Below, one piece after another: positions 17,254-25,700 of a stretch of DNA of 64,000 bases (its first letter is position 1; each line of letters starts with the position of its first letter). Under the pieces are notes generated by a model. That model saw only the letters and a list, made by a program, of their open reading frames with translations, did not search any database and was not told the DNA's origin. Source of the DNA: Tahibacter harae (lineage in GTDB: Bacteria > Pseudomonadota > Gammaproteobacteria > Xanthomonadales > Rhodanobacteraceae); the NCBI RefSeq assembly GCF_024437735.1, contig NZ_JANFQO010000015.1:62001-126000 (forward strand), written 5' to 3'. Position numbers and translations under genes: made by a program.

Positions 17254-18129
17254 ATGCCCGATACCCCGACCGCGCCGCCGGCGCCGCTGACCCTGTCCGT
17301 CGCCAGCGCCGACGGCCACCAGGCCGAGCTGTCCCTGTGGCGCGGCAGCAGCGCCCGCCCGGGCCTGCTCTGGCTGCCCGCCCTGGGCGTGCCTGCCCGC
17401 AAATACCGCCATTTCGCCACGGCCCTGGCCGAACGCGGCTGTGCTGTGGCGCTGCACGAATGGCGCGGACATGAATCCAGCAACCGTCGCGCCGGCCGCC
17501 GCAGCGACTGGGGCTATGCTGAACTTCTTGGCGACATCGCCGCCAGCCGCACCGCGCTGGCCCAGGCCGGACACGCTACGCGCTGGCTGATCGGCGGCCA
17601 CAGCCTGGGCGCCCAGCTCGCCGCGCTGGCCCTGACGCAGGCACCGCAGGACTATGCCGGCTACATCATCGTCGGCAGCGGCCAGCCGTGGTGGCGCGGT
17701 TTTCCCGGTGTGCACAAGCTCGGCCTGCTCGCGGCGATTGCCGGCTTCCGCAGCCTTGGCGCGCTGTGCGGCCATTTCCCGGGCGACCGCATCGGCTTCG
17801 GCGGCCGCGAAGCCCGCGGCGTGATGCGTGACTGGGCGCGCAGCGCCTGGAGCGGCGACTACCGCCCGCAGCGCGTGACCGCCGATCTGGAACACGCCCT
17901 GCGCCAGCTCACCCAGCCGGCCCTTGCCCTGAGCCTGGCCAGCGACAGCTACGCGCCGCGCGGCTCGCTGCAACACCTGCTGGCCAAGCTGCCGCAGCTG
18001 CGCCTGAGCCAGATCGAACTCGGCGATGCCGCGTTCGCCGGCGGCAAGGCCGGGCATTTCGACTGGATGCGCGATCCGCTGCCGGTGGTGCGTCCGCTGA
18101 TGGACTGGATCGACAGACTGGAGGGCTAG
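17254..18129 (+). CDS. alpha/beta hydrolase
   Basis: A 291-residue cytoplasmic serine hydrolase. The nucleophile elbow is LIGGHSLGAQLAAL (GHSLG), the oxyanion region LLWLPALGVPARKYRHFA, and the likely catalytic His is in AGHFDWMRDPLP near the C-terminus. An Asp in SLASDSYAP is a plausible acid residue. It resembles the COG4757 group of predicted alpha/beta hydrolases. The ATG at 17254 is preferred to an upstream GTG (17224). Substrate unknown. Confidence 0.85.
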   Translation: MPDTPTAPPAPLTLSVASADGHQAELSLWRGSSARPGLLWLPALGVPARKYRHFATALAERGCAVALHEWRGHESSNRRAGRRSDWGYAELLGDIAASRTALAQAGHATRWLIGGHSLGAQLAALALTQAPQDYAGYIIVGSGQPWWRGFPGVHKLGLLAAIAGFRSLGALCGHFPGDRIGFGGREARGVMRDWARSAWSGDYRPQRVTADLEHALRQLTQPALALSLASDSYAPRGSLQHLLAKLPQLRLSQIELGDAAFAGGKAGHFDWMRDPLPVVRPLMDWIDRLEG

Positions 18130-18243
18130 CGGCGGGAGCAGACCCGCCGCACGGCTTCCTGCCCGGAAAACCCGCAGCGCTACCGCATCCCGCGCCGCAA
18201 ACACAGCGTTTCACCGGCAAGCCCGTACGGGAAAATCACACGA

Positions 18244-18265
18244 CGCCGCGGCAGCTGCCGCGGCG
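18244..18265. terminator. perfect 22-bp palindrome between convergent genes
   Basis: CGCCGCGGCAG followed at once by its reverse complement (18244-18265), placed between the ends of the alpha/beta hydrolase and fumarase genes. It could be a shared terminator-like structure or an extragenic repeat. No U-tract. Confidence 0.4.
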
Positions 18266-18287
18266 CCATTGCCGCAGGTACAGAAAA

Positions 18288-19802
18288 TCAGGCAACCACG
18301 ACCGGGATCTTGCCGATGCGCGTCTGCCATTCCCGCGGTCCGGTCTCGTGCACCGAGCTGCCGGCAGAATCCACCGCCACCGTCACCGGCATGTCCTTGA
18401 CCTCGAATTCGTAGATCGCCTCCATGCCCAGGTCCTCGAACGCGAGCACGCGCGCAGCCTTGATCGCCTTGGAGACGAGATAGGCCGCACCGCCGACCGC
18501 CATCAGATACACCGCCTTGTTGTCGCGGATCGCGCTGATCGCGGCGGGACCGCGCTCGGACTTGCCGACCATGCCGAGCAGGCCGGTCTGTTCCAGCATC
18601 TGGCGAGTGAACTTGTCCATGCGCGTGGCCGTGGTCGGGCCGGCCGGGCCGACCACTTCGTCGCGCACCGGATCGACCGGGCCGACGTAGTAGATGAAGC
18701 GGTTGGCGAAATCCACCGGCAGCTTCTCGCCCTTGTTGAGCATGTCGACCATGCGCTTGTGCGCGGCGTCGCGGCCGGTCAGCAGCTTGCCGTTGAGCAG
18801 GATGGTCTCGCCGGGCTTCCAGCCGGCCACTTCCTCGCGCGTGATCGTGTCCAGATTCACGCGGCGGCCCTTGGAGGCGTCATAGGTGAGCTTGGGCCAG
18901 TCCTCCAGCGACGGCGGATCCAGCGCGACCGGGCCGGAACCGTCCAGCACGAAATGCGCATGCCGCGTCGCCGCGCAGTTGGGAATCATGGCGACAGGCA
19001 GGTTCGCCGCGTGGGTGGGATAGTCCAGCACCTTCACGTCCAGCACCGTGGTCAGGCCGCCCAGGCCCTGGGCGCCTATGCCCAGCGCGTTGACCTTCTC
19101 GTACAGCTCCAGGCGCAATTCCTCGGCGCGGTTGGACGCGCCGCGCGCGATCAGTTCCTGGATGTCGATGGGCTGCATCAGCGCTTCCTTGGCCAGCAGC
19201 ATGGCCTTTTCCGCCGTGCCGCCTATGCCTATGCCCAGCATGCCCGGCGGACACCAGCCCGCGCCCATGGTCGGCACGGTCTTGAGCACCCAGTCGACGA
19301 TGGAATCCGACGGATTGAGCATGGCGAACTTGGACTTGGCCTCCGAGCCGCCGCCCTTGGCCGCGACGATGACTTCCACCTCGTCACCCGGCACCACGCG
19401 CATATTGACCACGGCCGGCGTGTTGTCGCGGGTATTGGTGCGCCTGCCCGCCGGATCGGCCAGCACCGAGGCGCGCAGCTTGTTGTCCGGATGGTTGTAG
19501 GCGCGGCGCACGCCTTCGTTGACCATGTCCTCGACGCCGAGCGTGGCGTCCCAGCGCACGCTCATGCCGATGTTGAGGAAGACCGTGACTATGCCCGTGT
19601 CCTGGCAGATCGGCCGATGGCCCTCGGCGCAGAGGCGCGAATTAATCAGGATCTGCGCCATCGCATCGCGCGCCGCCGGCGATTCCTCGCGCTCGTAGGC
19701 CGCGGCCAGGTTCCTGATGTAGTCCACCGGGTGGTAGTAGGAGATGTACTGCAGGGCGTCTGCAATGCTCTGGATGAAATCTTCCTGCTGGATCGTGCTC
19801 AC
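18288..19802 (-). CDS. fumA: class I (Fe-S) fumarate hydratase
   Basis: A 504-residue 4Fe-4S fumarase that interconverts fumarate and malate in the TCA cycle. Cluster cysteines are in RPICQDTGIVTVF (Cys66), GAGWCPPGMLGIGIGG (Cys184) and IPNCAATRHAHF (Cys276). The C-terminal domain has GPTTATRMDKFT and GSSVHETGPREWQ. The start is taken as GTG 19802 (STIQQEDFIQSIADALQYISYYHP), because homologues begin there and the open frame further upstream is not family-like. No Shine-Dalgarno is obvious. Confidence 0.95.
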   Translation of the reverse strand: MSTIQQEDFIQSIADALQYISYYHPVDYIRNLAAAYEREESPAARDAMAQILINSRLCAEGHRPICQDTGIVTVFLNIGMSVRWDATLGVEDMVNEGVRRAYNHPDNKLRASVLADPAGRRTNTRDNTPAVVNMRVVPGDEVEVIVAAKGGGSEAKSKFAMLNPSDSIVDWVLKTVPTMGAGWCPPGMLGIGIGGTAEKAMLLAKEALMQPIDIQELIARGASNRAEELRLELYEKVNALGIGAQGLGGLTTVLDVKVLDYPTHAANLPVAMIPNCAATRHAHFVLDGSGPVALDPPSLEDWPKLTYDASKGRRVNLDTITREEVAGWKPGETILLNGKLLTGRDAAHKRMVDMLNKGEKLPVDFANRFIYYVGPVDPVRDEVVGPAGPTTATRMDKFTRQMLEQTGLLGMVGKSERGPAAISAIRDNKAVYLMAVGGAAYLVSKAIKAARVLAFEDLGMEAIYEFEVKDMPVTVAVDSAGSSVHETGPREWQTRIGKIPVVVA

Positions 19803-20060
19803 GGTCGCTGGCGGTCTGCTGACGAGAAGGCGCGCATTGTAAGCCAGCCCCGGCACGGTTCCAGAGTAATAAGACCTTGGTGGAGCAGGCCGCGGCACAC
19901 CGGCCGCAGCGCCGCCTGCCGCCGCGGCCGGTCTGCGGCTCCGGGCTAGCCCGTTGAATTCAAAAGCGGATTTTTCCGTACGGATTCGCTCAGGATTTTG
20001 CCGCCGGCAGCGGCCACAGTGCGCCGCGCTGCAGCCTGTCAGCGCCGCTTCCGTGAAACG

Positions 20061-21368
20061 ATGATCATTAACGCGGGTTCCCTCCCCGTGCGCCTCGCCG
20101 CGCTTGCCGCCCTGCTGGCGGTGGCCGCCGGCGCGGCCGCCCAACCTTACAGCGTGAGCTACGGCGACCGCTGGAGCTTGTTCCCCTACAACTTCTCCGC
20201 GCCCATCGCCGGCGGACTGGATCTCAACGGCGACGGACGCAGCGATCTGATCGTGCCGCTGGCCAGCGGGCCGGCGCGGCTCTACCTGTCGCAGGGCAAC
20301 GGCCGTTTCGTGCGCAAGACACTGCCGTTCTGGGCGCCGCAGGAAATCGAGGCGCTGGCTTTCGCCGGCGGCGATTTCGACGGCGACGGCCGGGTCGATC
20401 TGGCCTATACCGGCGACAGCCGGCAGGTGCGCGTGCTGCGCAATCTCGGCGGGGCGAACTTCCGCCATGTGCAGGCCATTCCTACCCAGTCCAGCGGAGA
20501 GAGCGCGCGCCTGTCCGCGCTGGTCAGCGGCGATTTCAACGGCGACGGAAAGGTCGATCTGGTGGCACTGGACCGCGGCCGCGACACCACGCCCGCCGGC
20601 ACCAGCGCGCTGCTGGTCTGGGGCCAGGCCGGCGGCCAGTTCGCCGCGGCGGCCAGCCGCCTGCCCACGGCCGGCGGCGCGATCTGGGCCGCGGCCGGCG
20701 ATTTCACCGGCGACGGCCGCGCCGACCTGCTCACCGGCAACCGCACCGGCGATGTGAGTCTCAGCCATTACGACAGCTCGACCGCGACGCCGCGCCTGCT
20801 CGCCAGCCTGCGCACGTATACCGGCGTGGAAGAAGCCCGTGTCGAAGGCCTGGGCAGTGGCCACATCAACGATGACAACAGGCTCGACGCCGCCGCCGTG
20901 TTTTCGTATACCCCGGCGAACGCGCCGAATACGCGCCTGTACCTGCTGCGCACCCTGCGCAACAACGGCACCGCCACGGCGCTGCAATGGAGCGGCGAGG
21001 CACAGATGATCGAAGGTTGCTTCGCCAGCAACACCTCGGTGCGCCTGGGCGACTACAACGGCGATACCAAAACGGACGTGCTGGTCAGCTGTATCAACGG
21101 CATCGGCGGCCTGCTCTACGGCCGCGGCGATTTCACCTTTGACGCGCCCGTCTATCTGTCCCTGCCGGAAGAATCCGCCCAGGGCGTGACCAGCCGAGGC
21201 CTGGCCCGCGGCGACTACGACGGCGACGGCAGACTCGATATTGCGGTGGTCACCCAGCGCGGCCTGCGCGTGCTGCGCTATGACCCCGCCGCCGACCGCC
21301 TGTTTGCCGATGGCTTCCAGTCCGCCGCTGGCGCTGCCGCCGCCGCGCAGAATACCTTTGTGGAGTAA
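20061..21368 (+). CDS. secreted FG-GAP/VCBS repeat protein with GF(Q/E) tail
   Basis: A 435-residue exported protein. After a signal peptide (LAALAALLAVAAGAAAQ) come about seven FG-GAP/VCBS repeats, each with a calcium-binding loop such as DLNGDGRSDL, DFDGDGRVDL, DFNGDGKVDL, DFTGDGRADL, DYNGDTKTDV and DYDGDGRLDI. These form an integrin-like beta-propeller. The C-terminus has the tag LFADGFQ (21300-21320) followed by an Ala-rich tail. It is 5 bp upstream of a second FG-GAP gene, and its stop overlaps that gene's ribosome site. Role unknown; adhesion or matrix binding is usual for such folds. Confidence 0.88.
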   Translation: MIINAGSLPVRLAALAALLAVAAGAAAQPYSVSYGDRWSLFPYNFSAPIAGGLDLNGDGRSDLIVPLASGPARLYLSQGNGRFVRKTLPFWAPQEIEALAFAGGDFDGDGRVDLAYTGDSRQVRVLRNLGGANFRHVQAIPTQSSGESARLSALVSGDFNGDGKVDLVALDRGRDTTPAGTSALLVWGQAGGQFAAAASRLPTAGGAIWAAAGDFTGDGRADLLTGNRTGDVSLSHYDSSTATPRLLASLRTYTGVEEARVEGLGSGHINDDNRLDAAAVFSYTPANAPNTRLYLLRTLRNNGTATALQWSGEAQMIEGCFASNTSVRLGDYNGDTKTDVLVSCINGIGGLLYGRGDFTFDAPVYLSLPEESAQGVTSRGLARGDYDGDGRLDIAVVTQRGLRVLRYDPAADRLFADGFQSAAGAAAAAQNTFVE

Positions 21369-21373
21369 TTCGC

Positions 21374-22630
21374 ATGAAATCGCACCGAATCCCGGGCACC
21401 GGCGCAGCCCTGCTGGCGCTGGCCGCCGCAACCCCGGCCTGGGCCCAGACCGCCGCGCCCTACAGCGTGGCCGCGCGCATTGAGCTGACCGGCTACACGC
21501 GCAACTTTCCCTGGGCCGCGGCCGATACGCATTTGCTGGTCGCCGGCGACCTCAACGCCGACGGCGTCGCGGATCTCGCCGCGGCCACGCCCGGCGTCTG
21601 GTTCACCCTGATCGTCGCCCCGGACGGCTCGTTTCCGCTGGCCGTATACCGTCAGGAAGATTCCTCCTCCAGCGGCATCGCCGCGGCCGACTTCAACAAC
21701 GACAGCAAGGGCGATCTCGCCATCGGCCTCGCCGACAGGGTGCTCATCAACTATGGCAACGGCAGCGGCGGCTTCACCGGCGGTCCGCAGGTGGCCGTGG
21801 GTTCGGTGGGACCGAATGCGCTGATCACCGATATCGCCGCAGCGGATTTCAACCGCGACGGCTACGTCGATCTGGCCGTCGTCGACGCCGACCCGCTCAA
21901 CGACGCACGCACGCACGGCTCCGGCGGCAACATCATCCGGCATCGCGAGTCGATTGCCCTGCTGCGCGGCACCAGCGACGGCAGCGTCGCCGCCGACCCG
22001 GTGCGGCCGCGGCTGCCGGCGCCGCAGTTCCCGCTGCGCGCCCGGCGCGAGGATTTCAACGGCGACGGCCGTCCGGAACTGCTGGTCGGCAGCAACGACA
22101 CCATCAGCCTGCTGTTCAACGAGAGCAGCAGCGGTTTTGCCGCCGCCAGCCTGCCGCTGTATCCGGGCGGACTGCATGCGCAGGTCGACGTCATCGCCAG
22201 CGCCGGCGGCGATTTCAACGGCGACGGCAGGCGCGACCTCGCCGCGATCAGCACCTTTCCCACCGCCAATGCCGTGGGCGGCTACTACCGCGTGCATCTG
22301 TACCGCAATGCGCCCCACCCCAGCCTGCCCTATACGCTGACGCCGGAAATCAACGAGATCGCGCTGCCGCATCCGGCGGGCGCGCTGGTCGTCACTGATT
22401 TCAACGGCGACACCTACGCCGATGTCGTCGTCGGCTTTGAATCCGCCGGCGCACACACCCTCGCCTTCTACGCCGGGCGCAACAACTTCACCTTCGATCC
22501 GCCACGCTATTTCGACGGCGGCTTCGATGCCGGCGCAATGGCGGTGGCCGATTTCAACAACGACGGCAAGCCCGATATCGCGGTGATGGACTGCTCCGGC
22601 GGCGCGTTCGTGATATTGCGCCACGACTGA
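21374..22630 (+). CDS. secreted FG-GAP/VCBS repeat protein
   Basis: A 418-residue exported protein with a signal peptide (ALLALAAATPAWAQ) and about six FG-GAP repeats (DLNADGVADL, DFNNDSKGDL, DFNRDGYVDL, DFNGDGRPEL, DFNGDGRRDL, DFNGDTYADV, DFNNDGKPDI). It is a paralogue of the upstream gene in overall design, including the mature start APYSVAARIEL against QPYSVSYGDRW. It ends in IAVMDCSGGAFVILRHD and lacks the GF(Q/E) tag. The TGGAG at 21361-21365 that serves its ATG lies inside the upstream gene's end. Confidence 0.87.
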   Translation: MKSHRIPGTGAALLALAAATPAWAQTAAPYSVAARIELTGYTRNFPWAAADTHLLVAGDLNADGVADLAAATPGVWFTLIVAPDGSFPLAVYRQEDSSSSGIAAADFNNDSKGDLAIGLADRVLINYGNGSGGFTGGPQVAVGSVGPNALITDIAAADFNRDGYVDLAVVDADPLNDARTHGSGGNIIRHRESIALLRGTSDGSVAADPVRPRLPAPQFPLRARREDFNGDGRPELLVGSNDTISLLFNESSSGFAAASLPLYPGGLHAQVDVIASAGGDFNGDGRRDLAAISTFPTANAVGGYYRVHLYRNAPHPSLPYTLTPEINEIALPHPAGALVVTDFNGDTYADVVVGFESAGAHTLAFYAGRNNFTFDPPRYFDGGFDAGAMAVADFNNDGKPDIAVMDCSGGAFVILRHD

Positions 22631-22674
22631 GTACGGCACGGCGCCGCCGCACCGGCTTCCGCACGGCCGCGATC

Positions 22675-22707
22675 TACAAAAAAAGAGCCCGGGACCAGCC
22701 CGGGCTC
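22675..22707 (-). terminator. intrinsic terminator of the DUF11 gene
   Basis: GAGCCCGGG (22685-22693), loop ACCAG, CCCGGGCTC (22699-22707): a perfect 9-bp stem. On the minus strand a run of seven T (22678-22684) follows. It lies 25 bp past the stop of the large surface protein and sits between convergent genes. Confidence 0.88.
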
Positions 22708-22731
22708 CAGGTTTTCAACGCACCGCGGCGC

Positions 22732-25700
22732 TCAGTCGCCGATCAGACTGGCCCACGGCAGGTTCTGCCGCGTGGCGATCTGCACCGTCGCCAGACCTGC
22801 CCGCTCGGCGCGCGCCGCAGTGATCTGCGGCGCCGCACCGCCGGCCAGATGCAGATAGCCGTCGGCCGCGTCGGCGCTGGCGGCCTGCCAGGCGAAGGCG
22901 ATCGGCTGGCGCTGCGGATCAACCGCGAACCAGGCGCCGCGCTCGGCCAGGCCGTCGCCATCGCGCAGCACGCTGCGCAGCATCACCTGGCCGTGCAGAC
23001 GCGCCAGCTCCAGCGCGAACAGTTGCACGCCACGATCAATGTAGCCGGTGGCGATGGTGACCGGCGTGGCATCGAGTCCGGCCAGTAGCGCCGGCTCCAG
23101 ACGCAGCTTGCCGGAGGCGAAGCCGTCGGCATGGCCGGCGCCCTGCGGCACTATCGTTACCGGCGTGCCTTCGAAGCCGTTCTTGAACAGGACGATACGG
23201 TCCTGCGGCGTATCGGTGGCGCTGTTGTTGGCCAGGTTGGGGTCGTTCGCCGAGGTCACTGTCACGGTGTTGGTGATGACTTCGTCCAGGCTGCCCGGCT
23301 GCACCGTGGCCGAATACACATAGGTGGCCTGGCTGCCGGCCGGCAGGGTCGCGGTATCGCTCAGCGTATTGCCGCTGCCGCCGGCGCAGCTGGCGCCGCC
23401 GGCCGGGGTACAGGTCCAGGAACCGCCGGACAGCTCGCCGGGCAGCACGTCGCTGACTGCCGCACTCGCCGTCGCCGTCTGCGCGCCGCCCGGGTTGGAG
23501 ACCACGATGGTGTAGTTGAGCGATTCGCCCACCTGCACGAACTCGCGGTTGTCGCTGATGCTGACGGCGACATCGGCCGGCTGCAGCACGGTGTCGGTGT
23601 CCGATGCGCTGTTGTTGGCGGCGTTGGGATCGCGCTCCGGATCGGACAGCTGCACCGAGGCCTGGTTGGTGATGCTGCCGCTGGCATTGGCCGCAACGGT
23701 GCAGACCGCGGTGAACGTCAGCGTGCCGCCCGCCGCCAGGGCACCCGTTTCGGCGATGTTGCCGCTGCCGCTGGCGCTGCAGCTGCCGTTGACGGCGGCA
23801 CAGATCCAGCTGCAGTTCTGCAGCGCGGCCGGGAAGGTGTCGGACACCGCAGGCAGTGCCGCGTTCGGTCCGGCATTGCCCACTACCAGCGTGTAGGTGA
23901 CGCTGCCGCCGGGCAGTACGCTGGAAACACCGTCGGTCTTGCTGATGGAAACATCGGCCAGACGCATCAGCGTATTGGTGTCGGTAACCGAATTGTCGGC
24001 CGGATTGGCATCGGTGAGTCCGGCCGGCAGCGCGACGCTGGCCGTGTTGGTGATGGTGGTCTGCGTGCTGACTGAAGCCACCGCGCAGCTCTGCGTATAG
24101 GTGACCGCGGTTCCGGCCGGCAGGCTGGGCTGGTCGTTCAGCGCACCCGCGCCGGCGTTGGCGCCGCAGCTTGCGCCCGAACCGGCCGTGCAGGTCCAGC
24201 TGCCGCAGCTCAGGTCGACGCCCGGCGTGTCGCTGACCGTGGCGCCGCTGACATCGGCCGTGCCCGCATTGGTGACGACGATGGTGTAGTTGGTGCCCTG
24301 GCCGGTGTCGATGACGCTGAGGCCATCGCTCTTGCTGATCTGCAGATCCGCCACGGCGGTGGTGGCACCCGCCTCGGCCAGGGTGAAGATGCCGAACTGG
24401 GTCTGCGCCGTCACCGCGCCGGTATTGGCCGTGGTATTGAGCGTGCCGCCGAGGTCGACGTACGGCGCGCCGTTGTAGACGCGCAGGCTGGCCTCGGTCA
24501 GTGTGCCGGGGATATCCGCCGGATCCAGATAGGTGAAGGTGAGGTTCGCGGTCATGCCCGGCGCGTCGACCAGCCAGTGACGGTTGATCGCCTTGTCCGC
24601 CGGCAGGATCAGCGGCGCACGGCTGCCCACGGCGCGCACCTTGACGGTACCCGGGAAGGTGCCCGCGGTGACATTGATGACCGCCGGCGAGTAGCCGTTG
24701 GCCGAACCAACTTCATACGTGCGAGAAGCCGCGGCATTCAAGGTTTTCACCAGGGTGCCGTCGACGTATCCCGTGGTCCGCGTGACCGACACGCCAGGCC
24801 CCGTGATCAGGCTGGCGCTGCCGGTGACCACGCGGCCATTGGTCAGGTTCAGTGTGGTGTTGACGGTCAGGTCGCCGCCGCCGAGCGTCAGCGTGTGGGT
24901 GGGATCGTTGTCATCGTGGGTGAGCGAACCCAGCACCCGGGTCGGATTGATCTCCACGCCCGTGGTCTTGCTGCTGCTGGTGCGCAGATAGGAAACGGTC
25001 TGGCCGCCGCTGCCGAGGTTGAAACCCGGCGCCACGTCGAAGCTGCCGCCGGCGCTGGGCGTCGTGGTATTGCCGATCTGCACGATGCCGGTCGTGGTGC
25101 CGCCGTTGCCCAGGGTGATCTTGCCGGCATTGACGAAATTGCCGTTGAAGATGATCACGCGGTTGGCCACGACATTGTTCACCGCCGGATCGAAGGTGAA
25201 GTTCAGATCGTTCTGCAGTTCCAGGCTGGTCATGGGCGCAACCGAGGTGCCGCTGCCCTGATAGACCACGTTCGTCGCCGGGCGGAACACGATGAAGCGT
25301 GTGCTGGCGCCGGTAGCGACCAGCGTACCGTTGTTGGTAAGGGTGCTGCCGTAGAACAGGAACGGGTTGTTGCCGACGTTCAGCGTGGTGCCGCTGCCCA
25401 GGGTGATGTTGCGGGTGAGATTGTTGTAGGTCACCGGCGCGCCGAAGTTGGCGGTGTGCCCGCCGCCCGTGCCGTCGATGACCAGATCGGGCGTCACGCC
25501 GTTGACGGTGAACGTCTGCGCCGCGGCGGTGTTCGCATTGCCCAGCCGCAGGGTGCCGCCGGTGATCCCGGCGACACCGGTACCGGCCTGGTTGCGGTAA
25601 TCGCGCGGTCCGCTGCCGCCGGTACCGGCCAGCTGCACGGTAATGCTGCCGCCGCTGATGTTCACGGTGGACGCCGTGGTGGTGCCCAGATCGAACGAGG

